Assembly (NCBI GenBank): GCA_937930535.1
Contig: CALGKJ010000167.1
Span: 1 to 36,568, forward strand
Source of the DNA: an uncultured Clostridia bacterium
GTDB lineage: Bacteria > Bacillota > Clostridia > Lutisporales > Lutisporaceae
DNA length: 36,568 bases
Reading direction: 5' to 3'
Shown here: one piece after another, positions 8,608-17,115 of the stretch
Numbering within the stretch: the first letter of the stretch is position 1
Layout of the letters: every line of letters begins with the position of its first letter
Translations under genes and position numbers: made by a program
Notes under the pieces: model-generated
Databases searched by the model: none
What the model saw: only the letters and a program-made list of their open reading frames with translations
What the model was told of the DNA's origin: nothing

Positions 8608-9141
8608 ATGGAATTAAAAGGAAGTAAAACCGAGAAAAATATTTTAGCCGCTTTTGCAGGTGAGTCACAAGCAAGAAACAAATATACATATTTTGCTGGT
8701 GTTGCTAAAAAAGAAGGCTATGAACAGATATCCGCTATTTTTCAGGAAACAGCAGATAATGAAAAGGAACATGCAAAGCTATTATTTAAGCTGCTTGGAG
8801 GAATTGGCAACACAGTAGAGAATCTTAGACATGCGGCTGAAGGTGAAAACTATGAATGGACAAATATGTATAAGGAATTTGAAAAGATTGCATTAGAAGA
8901 AGGCTTTAGCGATATAGCTAAGCTCTTTTCAGGACTTGCAGCTATAGAAGCAGAGCATGAAGCCAGATATAATGAGCTTCTGAAAAATGTACTTGAACAG
9001 AAGGTGTTTGCTAAGGATGATCAGGTACAATGGAAATGCAGAAACTGCGGACATATTCATACTGGTAAAGAAGCAATAGAGGTTTGTCCGGTTTGCAAGC
9101 ATCCTAAAGCATACTTTGAGCTAGTAAGCAATAATTATTAA
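8608..9141 (+). CDS. rbr: Rubrerythrin
   Basis: A cytoplasmic non-haem iron peroxidase that reduces hydrogen peroxide using electrons from rubredoxin or NADH systems; typical of anaerobes. The N-terminal ferritin-like four-helix domain (about 1-138) carries the di-iron ligand pattern ESQARNKY, ETADNEKEHAK and AIEAEHEARY. The C-terminal rubredoxin-like domain (about 140-177) has two CXXC pairs, CRNC and CPVC. Length of 177 residues is near typical. The ATG follows CAGGAGG. A strong terminator follows, so it is likely a single-gene unit. No convincing PerR box was seen upstream. Confidence 0.96.
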   Translation: MELKGSKTEKNILAAFAGESQARNKYTYFAGVAKKEGYEQISAIFQETADNEKEHAKLLFKLLGGIGNTVENLRHAAEGENYEWTNMYKEFEKIALEEGFSDIAKLFSGLAAIEAEHEARYNELLKNVLEQKVFAKDDQVQWKCRNCGHIHTGKEAIEVCPVCKHPKAYFELVSNNY

Positions 9142-9149
9142 TTTCATCA

Positions 9150-9202
9150 GCGGTTAATTTGTTATAGATAAGTAAGTCTATAACAAATTAACCGCTTTTT
9201 TA
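9150..9202 (+). terminator. Strong intrinsic terminator after rubrerythrin
   Basis: A 19-bp perfect stem, GCGGTTAATTTGTTATAGA (9150-9168) with its reverse complement at 9177-9195, an 8-base loop, and a T-run from 9196. Confidence 0.93.
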
Positions 9203-9344
9203 TATTGTATAAAAATTATAATAATACAAAAAATAAATTTGTGCTGTGGTTTTATTATAGAAGAAGTTGTGTAATGAATTAACATCATTCATCAGCACTT
9301 GCTTTTATAGCAGCAATATACTAAAAATGATTGGAGGAGTCACA

Positions 9345-9524
9345 ATGGAAAGAAAGATACGTGAAGGCTTAATACCTACAGTACTTGGAACTGCTGTAAC
9401 AGTTGCTGGCTTGGCTGCCTTTGCTGCATATCCTGTAACAGGTGCAGGTGTTGCTGGTTTTGGTCTTGCTCATATAGTGCTTGGGGGAATAGATTTAGCA
9501 ACACATAGGGATGGCAACAGCTAG
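9345..9524 (+). CDS. Small conserved-looking hydrophobic protein of unknown function
   Basis: A 59-residue protein with a basic N-terminus (MERKIREG) and two hydrophobic Gly/Ala-rich segments: residues about 9-29 (IPTVLGTAVTVAGLAAFAAY) and 33-50 (ending GFGLAHIVLGGIDLA), then a short polar tail. It looks like a two-helix membrane hairpin. The ATG at 9345 is preceded by TTGGAGGAG; the longer reading from 9267 lacks a ribosome site and adds unlikely sequence. It stands alone between a terminator upstream and one downstream. Similar small proteins seem familiar from clostridial genomes, but I know of no established function. Confidence 0.75.
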   Translation: MERKIREGLIPTVLGTAVTVAGLAAFAAYPVTGAGVAGFGLAHIVLGGIDLATHRDGNS

Positions 9525-9549
9525 AGGTTGTGCTAGCATGTAGTAGGCG

Positions 9550-9588
9550 GTGTTTTATCTGAGGCTATTTCAGATAAAACACTTTTTA
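9550..9588 (+). terminator. Terminator after the small hydrophobic protein gene
   Basis: GTGTTTTATCTGA (9550-9562) pairs with TCAGATAAAACAC (9570-9582), followed by TTTTTAT. The right arm includes the stop codon of the converging glycosyltransferase gene. The minus strand has no T-run after the stem, so it mainly serves the plus strand. Confidence 0.88.
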
Positions 9589-10691
9589 TACACCTCATAA
9601 GTCTTTTCAGCAGTATTTACCCATGAATACTCCTTTGCTTTCTCCAAGCCCATAAGACTATACCTTTGCCATAAATTTTCATTATCCAGCAAGCTGAGGA
9701 TTGCATCCGAAATTTGATCAGTAGAATAGGGATTTATCTGTATACAGGCATCTCCTACTATTTCAGGTATTGAGGATACGTTTGATGTAACTACCGGAGT
9801 TGCACACTGCATAGCCTCTAGTGGAGGGAGACCAAAGCCCTCATATAGCGAAGGATATACAAATACCTCCGCTCCATTGTAAAAGTAAGGCAAATCCTCA
9901 GTAGGTATAAAGTTTAAGAATTTTATATATTCGCACAAACCAAGCTGCTCTGTAAGCTTCCATAGGCTATTATATGAACGAGAATGTTCACCAAGTATAA
10001 GAAGATTTACAGGATTTTTCGACTCAGAAACTACCTTCTTAAAGGCAGTTATTAACCTAGAGATATTCTTTCTCAAGCTAAACCCGCCCAGATATAAAAT
10101 ATATTTATTGTTAACACCATACTTGTTGAAAATAACATTGCGAGCCTTATTCCTATCATAGGGCTTATAGATATCATCGGCTGCCAGATGTGTTACTGTT
10201 ATTTTATCATCATCAACTCCAAAATATTTTTGAATATCTGATTTTGAATATTCTGAAACAGTAATAATATGCGAGGCTTCTTCAATTATATAGGGTGTAC
10301 GTTTAAAAGTATAATCAAGATGTGGTCTATCCACTGTCTCCGGCATAATGTATGGAATCAGATCGTGCAGTGTTATAACCTTTTTACCCTTGCTTTCTTT
10401 TGGTAGTCCTATACCATTTACTGTATTGTGAAAAATGTCTATAGGGAAATCTATATTCCAGTTAGTAGTATACATGTTATGCCAGAAATCTTGTCTTCTT
10501 TCACCTAATAAAAGGTTTTTAGGCATACTATCAATATGATAAACATCGGACTTATTTATATATGGATAAAACATATATATGCTTTTAACAGTATTTAATT
10601 TCTGTATGTTATATAGCAGATTATTTGTATATGTTGCAAGACCAGAGCCTATGTGCCAGGTTATTACCCTGCTGTCCATTCCTAGAATCAT
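9570..10691 (-). CDS. Glycosyltransferase family 4 (GT-B fold)
   Basis: Transfers a sugar from a nucleotide-sugar donor, probably to a polysaccharide or lipid acceptor at the cytoplasmic membrane face. The N-terminal domain has the acceptor-side pattern [14 protein letters not shown] (near residues 16-29). The C-terminal donor domain has [18 protein letters not shown] (near 197-214) and the GT4 signature [18 protein letters not shown], with the expected EX7E glutamates. Length is 373 residues with no membrane segment. The start codon is preceded by TTGGAGG. It stands alone rather than in a cell-wall gene cluster, so acceptor and sugar are unknown. Confidence 0.9.
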   Translation of the reverse strand: MILGMDSRVITWHIGSGLATYTNNLLYNIQKLNTVKSIYMFYPYINKSDVYHIDSMPKNLLLGERRQDFWHNMYTTNWNIDFPIDIFHNTVNGIGLPKESKGKKVITLHDLIPYIMPETVDRPHLDYTFKRTPYIIEEASHIITVSEYSKSDIQKYFGVDDDKITVTHLAADDIYKPYDRNKARNVIFNKYGVNNKYILYLGGFSLRKNISRLITAFKKVVSESKNPVNLLILGEHSRSYNSLWKLTEQLGLCEYIKFLNFIPTEDLPYFYNGAEVFVYPSLYEGFGLPPLEAMQCATPVVTSNVSSIPEIVGDACIQINPYSTDQISDAILSLLDNENLWQRYSLMGLEKAKEYSWVNTAEKTYEVYKKCFI

Positions 10692-10826
10692 ATTGATACC
10701 TCCAATTATTAAAGGGTTTTGAGATTAACTGTAAAAATATATCTATATATAATATGTATGTGGGTGTATTGTGTGACAAAACTTATTTACTGCAAATATT
10801 TGAATTAAATTTATATAAATGCTGGT

Positions 10827-10855
10827 TTGAAGCAATCAATTATATGGGGTATACT
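10827..10855 (+). promoter_or_regulatory. Promoter of the Xaa-Pro peptidase gene
   Basis: TTGAAG (10827-10832), a 17-base spacer, and TATACT (10850-10855). It places a transcription start about 28 bases before the GTG codon. Confidence 0.7.
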
Positions 10856-10889
10856 CATTATATAAAAAGAAAAAGGGGTGTTTCTATAA

Positions 10890-11990
10890 GTGGGACTATT
10901 TAATGAAAGAAAATCAAGATTATTGACATTAATGAAAGAAAATAAACTAAAATCCGTTATACTTAGTCCATCAGCTAATATGTATTATATAACGGGCTTT
11001 TCTACATTTCCCGGGGAAAGATTTTTAGCATCAGTTATAGTAGATACAGGAGAAGTCATTTTTATTGTACCTAAGCTTTATGAGCAGGAGGTAAAAGAGA
11101 ACGCTTATTACGACAGCATTATGACCTGGGATGATTCACAAAACCCTCTGCATTTATTAGAGGATATTTCAGCCAAATATGGCTTAAGAGATTGCAATAT
11201 AGCCATAGAGGATACTATGTGGTTTACTACATTTGAAAAAATCCTAAAAACCTGTAATAACGCAGCCTACAAAATGGCATCAGATATTATTGGACAGATG
11301 AGAATAACTAAATCTGAGGAAGAACTCAAAAAGCTGAGAAAAGCATCACAACTGGCGGATAACGCTTTATCTAACATTATGGGAAGCATAAAAGCTGGGA
11401 TAACGGAATTAAAGCTTAAGGAGCTGCTTGAACAGGAAATGAAGGTCTTAGGACTTAGTGCGCCATCCTTTGATACTATTATAGGCTCTGGTTCTAATAG
11501 TGCTCTTCCTCACTATAGCGCGGGTAATAAGATAATAAATGAAGGTGATGCAGTAGTTATAGATTTTGGAGGTATATTTGAAGGATATTGCTCTGATATG
11601 ACAAGAACCATTATAATAAGCAGAGCATCTACAGAATATAAAGAGGTATATAATATTGTAAAAGAGGCTCAGCAAAAGGCTATTGAAGCAGTAAAGCCGG
11701 GCGTAAAGGCATGTGAAATAGATGCCGCTGCTAGAAATTATATTACCGAAAGAGGCTATGGCAAATATTTCATACATAGAACAGGACATGGAATAGGACT
11801 TGAAGTACACGAGACACCTTACATAGCAGAAAAAAGTGATTTACTATTAAAGCCGGGAATGGTGTTCAGCATTGAGCCGGGAGTATATCTGCCAGAAAAA
11901 TTCGGTGTAAGAATTGAAGATTTAGTGGTTGTAACTGAATCAGGAGCAGAGGTATTAAATAGCTTTAGTAAGGAGCTTCAAATAATATAA
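10890..11990 (+). CDS. Xaa-Pro aminopeptidase / dipeptidase (M24B)
   Basis: A metallopeptidase removing residues next to proline in peptides. The N-terminal creatinase-like domain (about 1-130) precedes the pita-bread catalytic domain (about 135-360). The five metal ligands are visible: Asp in VIDFGG, Asp in CSDMTRT, His in HRTGHGIG, Glu in SIEPGVY and Glu in GVRIEDL. Length of 366 residues is typical of the short PepQ/YqhT-type enzymes. The GTG start lies about 9 bases after AAAGGGGTG. It is a single-gene unit between its own promoter and a terminator shared with nhaC. Whether it acts as aminopeptidase P or prolidase cannot be decided from sequence. Confidence 0.92.
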   Translation: MGLFNERKSRLLTLMKENKLKSVILSPSANMYYITGFSTFPGERFLASVIVDTGEVIFIVPKLYEQEVKENAYYDSIMTWDDSQNPLHLLEDISAKYGLRDCNIAIEDTMWFTTFEKILKTCNNAAYKMASDIIGQMRITKSEEELKKLRKASQLADNALSNIMGSIKAGITELKLKELLEQEMKVLGLSAPSFDTIIGSGSNSALPHYSAGNKIINEGDAVVIDFGGIFEGYCSDMTRTIIISRASTEYKEVYNIVKEAQQKAIEAVKPGVKACEIDAAARNYITERGYGKYFIHRTGHGIGLEVHETPYIAEKSDLLLKPGMVFSIEPGVYLPEKFGVRIEDLVVVTESGAEVLNSFSKELQII

Positions 11991-12022
11991 AAAAATCCGC
12001 TCTTAGTTGAGCGGATTTTTTT
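11990..12022. terminator. Bidirectional terminator between the peptidase and NhaC genes
   Basis: AAAAATCCGCTC (11991-12002) pairs with GAGCGGATTTTT (12009-12020) around a 6-base loop, flanked by A-runs and T-runs that serve both strands. Confidence 0.93.
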
Positions 12023-12023
12023 A

Positions 12024-13490
12024 TTATTTTTTCTTACTACCTTTGTATTCAGGAGATGATGGATCGTTTTCCAGCTTCATCATTGTTATGCCTGTATATC
12101 CGAATACTATTGAAACAATAGGATTAACTAGATTTAAGAAGCAGTAAGGAAGATACTCTATAGTTGGTACTCCAAGACTTTGAGACATTGTTGCACCGCA
12201 AGTATTCCAAGGAATAAGCGGTGATGTAAGAGTACCTGCATCTTCAAGACATCTGGAAAGATTTCTTGGCGCAAGACCTCTCTTCTTAAATTCATCCTTA
12301 TACATCTTACCTGGTAGTACTATTGACAGATATTGATCCCCAGCAAGTATATTTGTAAATATACTTGTTAGTATTGTAGCAGTTACAAGTGAACCTGAAC
12401 TCTTGGCAAATCTAAGTATTCTCTTGCCTATAGCTTCAAGCATACCAGTTTTTTCAAGTATTCCTCCGAATGTAAGTGCTGCAAGTATAAGAGAAATTGT
12501 CCAGAACATGCTTTGATAGCCGCCCTTTGAAAGTAAAGCATTAAACACTTCATTTTCAGTTTCGATAGAAAAACCATTTTGCATTGCATTAATAACATCA
12601 GCAATACTGCTTTTTTGGAATATAATTGCTGCTATTCCGCCAAGAAGAGTTCCGCCAAATAAGCCTGGTATTGCTGGAATCTTCAAGGCTACTATTACTA
12701 TAACCATTATTGGAACTATCAGTAATAGTGGTGTAATGTTAAAGTTTTGGGAAATAAGTGCTAGAAGGTTTTGAATCTCAGCTGCATTTAATTCCTGACC
12801 TGCGTATCCGAAGCCTAGTATAGCAAAGCCGATAAGTGCTATTATTAAGCTTGTTCCTGTTGTGTAAAGCATATGCCTTACGTGGTCAAAAAGGTTCGCT
12901 CCAGCCATTGCTGGTGCAAGGTTTGTTGTATCAGATAATGGTGACATCTTATCACCAAAGTATGCGCCGGAAATAACCGCACCTGCTGCGATAGGCAGCG
13001 GAATGCCAAGACCTTGTGCAACACCCATAAGTGCTATACCGACAGTACCTGCTGTTGTCCATGAGCTTCCTGTAGCAAGGGAAACTACACCACAGAGTAA
13101 ACAGGCAGCTACTAGGAAAAGTCCTGGTGTAAGGATCTTCAAACCATAATAAATTAAAGTTGGAACGATACCTCCAAGTATCCAAGTGCCTATAATCATA
13201 CCTATAATTGCAAGAATAAGAATAGCTTGCATTGTTCCAGAGATACTGCTAATAATACCTTCTTCTAGGTCCTTCCAAGAGTAACCTAGTCTCCACATTG
13301 CAACTAAACCTGCTATAAGTGCACCCAATACTAATGGAATATGAACTTCCTGTTCCCATCCGAAAAATCTGATTCCGAAAAGTTCTCTTTCAGGCAGTAC
13401 CGACCACATTAAGAGTAGGATGGTGGCAACGACGGGTACAAGAGCTTCCCATAGTTTTGCCTCTCTTTTTTGATTTGTTTTTTTTGCCAT
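12024..13490 (-). CDS. nhaC: NhaC family Na+/H+ antiporter
   Basis: An integral membrane antiporter, predicted to exchange Na+ for H+; some NhaC relatives instead exchange malate/lactate or amino acids. Eleven or more hydrophobic segments span 488 residues. Family features include ATGSSWTTAGTVGIAL in the first half, the YFGDKMSPLSDTTNLAPA segment near residue 180, and the matching TSPLIPWNTCGATMSQSLGV near residue 425, reflecting the inverted repeat of the fold. The ATG complementary to 13488-13490 has GGAAGGGG 8 bases upstream; an in-frame TTG two codons earlier is too close to that site. Substrate assignment beyond family level is inference. Confidence 0.9.
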   Translation of the reverse strand: MAKKTNQKREAKLWEALVPVVATILLLMWSVLPERELFGIRFFGWEQEVHIPLVLGALIAGLVAMWRLGYSWKDLEEGIISSISGTMQAILILAIIGMIIGTWILGGIVPTLIYYGLKILTPGLFLVAACLLCGVVSLATGSSWTTAGTVGIALMGVAQGLGIPLPIAAGAVISGAYFGDKMSPLSDTTNLAPAMAGANLFDHVRHMLYTTGTSLIIALIGFAILGFGYAGQELNAAEIQNLLALISQNFNITPLLLIVPIMVIVIVALKIPAIPGLFGGTLLGGIAAIIFQKSSIADVINAMQNGFSIETENEVFNALLSKGGYQSMFWTISLILAALTFGGILEKTGMLEAIGKRILRFAKSSGSLVTATILTSIFTNILAGDQYLSIVLPGKMYKDEFKKRGLAPRNLSRCLEDAGTLTSPLIPWNTCGATMSQSLGVPTIEYLPYCFLNLVNPIVSIVFGYTGITMMKLENDPSSPEYKGSKKK

Positions 13491-13931
13491 CTGCAATACC
13501 CCTTCCTTCTTTATATTTACTGCTAAAATGTATAAATAAACACTCTATGCAGCAAGGAACAAAAATCAATATAACACTACATTTTATATTATCTCAAAAG
13601 GATATAATATTGTAAATATAAAAATATGACAGAACACCTGCCAAAACAGCTTAAATATGTATAAAGTTTGATGAAATGTTAATAATACATATACATAAAG
13701 CATGAAGTTAAGTGTTTAATAATATAAATTTATGATTTTATAAATAAAATATAATATATTTTAACTTATTTTTTAAATAAAAGCAGGTAAAATTAAAAAC
13801 TTATAGAATATGTATAATATAATAATCAAAAAAATGCACAGTATATTTATAACTTCTTTTTAAGTTTTATGAGTGCTTTTATGCCTATAACCTAAAATTG
13901 ATATAAAACATTTTGTTAGGGGGTAATAAAA
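13491..13931. other. Long AT-rich divergent intergenic region
   Basis: About 440 bases without a gene. On the minus strand TTGAGA (13592-13597) and TTATAT (13569-13574), 17 bases apart, could be the nhaC promoter, with a leader of about 75 nt. ATATGTAT (13655-13662) and ATACATAT (13685-13692) form an A/T-only inverted repeat. A TATAAT at 13813-13818 reads toward the plus-strand gene but lacks a clear -35 box. No structured RNA or open frame was recognised. Confidence 0.4.
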
Positions 13932-14339
13932 ATGGTTAAGTTTATTTTGGGAGCGAAAGGCTCAGGAAAGACAAAACGAATGATTGACATGGCAAATGAA
14001 GCTGGCAAAAAGTCTGATGGTAATGTTGTTTATATCGACAGAGATAAAAACCACATCCATGATCTAGACAGAAAGTTAAGATTTATTGAAACTGGTGATT
14101 TTCAAATTGACAGCTTAAAGTCCTTTTATGGTTTCCTCTGCGGAATCATATCTCAAAACTATGATACTGAAAAGGTATTTATTGATGGCCAAAAAATAAT
14201 ATCAAATGCAAAAGATGAATATTTAGAAGAATTTGTTTTACATCTTAATAACCTAGGAGAAAAATTCGGCGTGAACTTCATAGTAAGCAGCAGCAGAAAA
14301 GAAGAAGAAGTACCTGCTTTCTTAAAGCAGTATATCTAA
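13932..14339 (+). CDS. Small P-loop NTPase-like protein, unknown function
   Basis: A 135-residue protein beginning with a Walker A motif, GAKGSGKT (residues 7-14), on the first strand-loop-helix. A Walker-B-like strand ends KVFIDG (about 79-84), and INFIVSSSRKEEE-like sequence near 118-124 resembles the later strand of a RecA/kinase-type fold. The middle (about 33-60) has a His/Asp-rich segment, DRDKNHIHDLDRKLRFIE. It is too short for a typical kinase or AAA+ protein. The start follows TTAGGGGG. A terminator separates it from the helicase genes, so it is probably not co-transcribed with them. Similar proteins occur in clostridia, without known function. Confidence 0.75.
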   Translation: MVKFILGAKGSGKTKRMIDMANEAGKKSDGNVVYIDRDKNHIHDLDRKLRFIETGDFQIDSLKSFYGFLCGIISQNYDTEKVFIDGQKIISNAKDEYLEEFVLHLNNLGEKFGVNFIVSSSRKEEEVPAFLKQYI

Positions 14340-14374
14340 TCTCATAAAATTGAAAATACTTTAATTATTATATA

Positions 14375-14408
14375 TAAGGACCTTTCTATGAAGGGTCTTT
14401 ATTAATTT
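14375..14408 (+). terminator. Terminator after the P-loop protein gene
   Basis: AAGGACCTTTC-tat-GAAGGGTCTTT (about 14377-14400) forms a stem with one mismatch, followed by ATTAATTT. Confidence 0.7.
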
Positions 14409-14463
14409 AGAATTATTAGCTATATAGGCTTTACCAACAATAATTAACTAAGGGTGATAGAGT

Positions 14464-17106
14464 TTGAATAAAGTGATAGATCTAGGAGAGTATAGTAACC
14501 GCATTATTGCAACAAAAGCAATTCCAGCAAAGAAACCTGTTTTATGTGATTTCCCTGAAAAGCTTTCGAAGGAACTAAATGCATTTTTAAAAGCGCAGGG
14601 TATAGAAAAGCTTTATTCTCATCAGGGTGAAATGTTTGAAAAGGCTCTTAATGGGAAAAGTATAGTAATAACCACTTCAACCTCAAGCGGAAAGACACTA
14701 AGCTTTCTTTTGCCTGTGGTTCAAAAGATTTTGGAGGATCCATCCACAAGGGCAATATTTTTATACCCTACAAAAGCATTAGCCCATGATCAGTATCGTA
14801 ATCTTGTGCCTCTGCTAGAGTATTTCGGACCTAAGAGAATACAGGCTGGCATATATGACGGAGACACACCTAATACCGAACGTTCAAGAATAAGAAAAAA
14901 TGCAAATATCATATTAACAAATCCTGAAATGCTGAATTCATCCTTTTTACCGAATCATAGTGTATACGGCTTTAACCATATGTTTTCAAAGCTGCGCTTT
15001 ATGATAATAGATGAGCTGCACTACTACAGAGGTGCCTTTGGCTCTCACATGGCAAATATAATGAGAAGGCTTACAAGAATCTGCAAATACTACAGATGCA
15101 CTCCTCAGTTTTTGTGCAGCTCTGCTACAATCTCAAACCCTGTGGAGCTTGCTGAAAATATATGCGGAGATAAGTTTACTCATATTGAAAAGGATGGTTC
15201 GCCGACATCTGAAAAAAATATTCTATTTTGGCAGCCGCCCCTCATAAGAGATACTCAGTATAGAAAGACACCAGAAGCTGAGGCTTCAGAGCTGATACCC
15301 ATTTTGGTTGAACAGGACATAAGATTTATAACCTTTTGTAAAACTAGAAGAGAGGTAGAGGTAGTACTTAAGGAGGTCAGGGATAAGCTGACTAACATGG
15401 ATAACAAGCCAACCCTTGGTAAAAACTTATCTCATTTGGTAGCAGGCTATAGAGGTGGATACACACCAGAAGAACGGAAGGAAATAGAGAATAGGCTGTC
15501 TACAGGCAAGCTGGCAGGTGTTGTTTCCACCAATGCTTTGGAGCTTGGCATAGATATCGGTAAGCTTGATATAGTAGTTGAAGCTGGATTCCCGGGAACA
15601 AAGGCTTCCTTCTGGCAGCAGCTTGGAAGAGCAGGACGCAGGGGCGGAAAAGCTTTTGGCATACTTATATTAGATATTACACCAAATGATCAATACATAG
15701 CTGTAAATAGCGAGTGGTTATTTGAAAGCGGAGTAGAAAATGCGGTAATCGATAAGAATAATCTGTTTATACAGCTTGCACATGTACGGGCTGCGGCGGC
15801 AGAGCTGCCAATCAGTCTTGACGATGCGGCTTTGTTTCCCGATATTGGGGAGATTATTCCAGTTTTGCTGCAAGCAAAGGAGCTTAAAAATGACAATGGA
15901 AGCTTTGTATGGATTGGAAATGAGTTTCCTGCAGGTGACTATAATTTGAGAAATATCAATAATAAGACATATAAAGTAGTAAATAAATTCAGCGGAACGG
16001 TGATAACTGAAATGGATGAGTATCTGGCATTTCATGAGGTACACCCCAAGGCAATATACATACATGACAGTATGCAGTACATGGTAGAAAGTCTTGACAC
16101 AACCAACAGGATAGCATATGTATTTCCAGTAGATATGAACTATTTTACTGTTCCCTTTGTTGAAACTGATGTTAATGTACTGAGAGAGTTTAAAAATCAG
16201 GCTATTCAAAGGACAGAAGTAAGCTTTGGAGATGTTAAGGTTAAGGAAGCTGTACCTGCATACAAAATGGTTCAGTTTCATAACCATCAAAATCTAGGCT
16301 TTGAAAGAATAACATTACCGCTTTTTCAAGAAATTGAAACTGAGGGCTTATGGTTCACTGTAGATGATGAAGTTGACAGAATTTTCAACAGCCATACACA
16401 GCATAACTATTACAATGGATTAAAGCACAGCCTGTTAAACGCAGCCATGAGAAAAACCATGTCAACAACAGAGGATTTGAAAGGAACGGTTTTCAACAGT
16501 AAAAACGAGCAGGGGGAAGTAAAAAAATCTCATGTTCTGATATATGATTTGTATCCCGGCGGGCTGGGCTTTTCAGAAAAGGCATATGACTATGGCAGTG
16601 AAATAATAGATGACTCTATTGTACTTGTAGAGAATTGCAAATGTGATGATGGATGTCCGGCATGTGTAGGCGATTATCATCTTGATAAAAAGCTGGTGCT
16701 GTGGGGGCTTAGAAGAATGCTGGAGGAGGCAGATACTCCAGAAAATATTAAGAAGGCGGAAAAACCGCCATCAATTATTCAGGAATATGCATACAGTCTT
16801 AAAGAGCTTCCCTCAAAATGGGAGGAGTTTGTTCTATTCCTAAAAACAAAGGGTGAATACCTGAACAGCTTTTTAAGCACTATTAATCAGATTGAGCTGC
16901 ATGGCACCGTATTACATTTTGTTACTGATTTTATGTTTTATGAAGAATGGATATTAAATACCGCAAATAAGAAAAAGCTGATGAACATAATAAAAAGATA
17001 TGTAGAGGTACCCGCAGGCTTTGATATTAGTGTTAAGACTATAGAAAAAAAGCCCTTTGATATAAAGGATAAAATAATGAGAAGATATGATGATCTTATA
17101 AAGTAG
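14464..17106 (+). CDS. MrfA/YprA-like DEAD/DEAH-box SF2 helicase with DUF1998 and extra C-terminal domain
   Basis: A putative DNA-repair helicase. Helicase motifs: Q-like YSHQ, motif I TSTSSGKTL (near 78-86), motif II IIDELHYYRG (DELH), motif III SSATISNP, and motif VI QLGRAGRRG (near 391-399). The second half carries the DUF1998 region with a Zn-site-like cysteine set, CKCDDGCPACVGDYH (near 728-742). Bacillus MrfA is about 750 residues and works with the nuclease MrfB in mitomycin repair. This protein is 880 residues; its last 100 resemble the DnaX/DnaA-I type domain (see findings). The TTG start has AAGGGTGAT upstream. A UvrD-like helicase gene abuts its stop codon, and no MrfB/YprB gene is present here. 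Confidence 0.88.
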   Translation: MNKVIDLGEYSNRIIATKAIPAKKPVLCDFPEKLSKELNAFLKAQGIEKLYSHQGEMFEKALNGKSIVITTSTSSGKTLSFLLPVVQKILEDPSTRAIFLYPTKALAHDQYRNLVPLLEYFGPKRIQAGIYDGDTPNTERSRIRKNANIILTNPEMLNSSFLPNHSVYGFNHMFSKLRFMIIDELHYYRGAFGSHMANIMRRLTRICKYYRCTPQFLCSSATISNPVELAENICGDKFTHIEKDGSPTSEKNILFWQPPLIRDTQYRKTPEAEASELIPILVEQDIRFITFCKTRREVEVVLKEVRDKLTNMDNKPTLGKNLSHLVAGYRGGYTPEERKEIENRLSTGKLAGVVSTNALELGIDIGKLDIVVEAGFPGTKASFWQQLGRAGRRGGKAFGILILDITPNDQYIAVNSEWLFESGVENAVIDKNNLFIQLAHVRAAAAELPISLDDAALFPDIGEIIPVLLQAKELKNDNGSFVWIGNEFPAGDYNLRNINNKTYKVVNKFSGTVITEMDEYLAFHEVHPKAIYIHDSMQYMVESLDTTNRIAYVFPVDMNYFTVPFVETDVNVLREFKNQAIQRTEVSFGDVKVKEAVPAYKMVQFHNHQNLGFERITLPLFQEIETEGLWFTVDDEVDRIFNSHTQHNYYNGLKHSLLNAAMRKTMSTTEDLKGTVFNSKNEQGEVKKSHVLIYDLYPGGLGFSEKAYDYGSEIIDDSIVLVENCKCDDGCPACVGDYHLDKKLVLWGLRRMLEEADTPENIKKAEKPPSIIQEYAYSLKELPSKWEEFVLFLKTKGEYLNSFLSTINQIELHGTVLHFVTDFMFYEEWILNTANKKKLMNIIKRYVEVPAGFDISVKTIEKKPFDIKDKIMRRYDDLIK

Positions 17107-17115
17107 GTGAGGCTA

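Noticed and set aside
15718-16290. Minus-strand 190-codon open frame inside the SF2 helicase gene
   Set aside because: It is a shadow of the helicase reading frame with no ribosome site or recognisable protein features.
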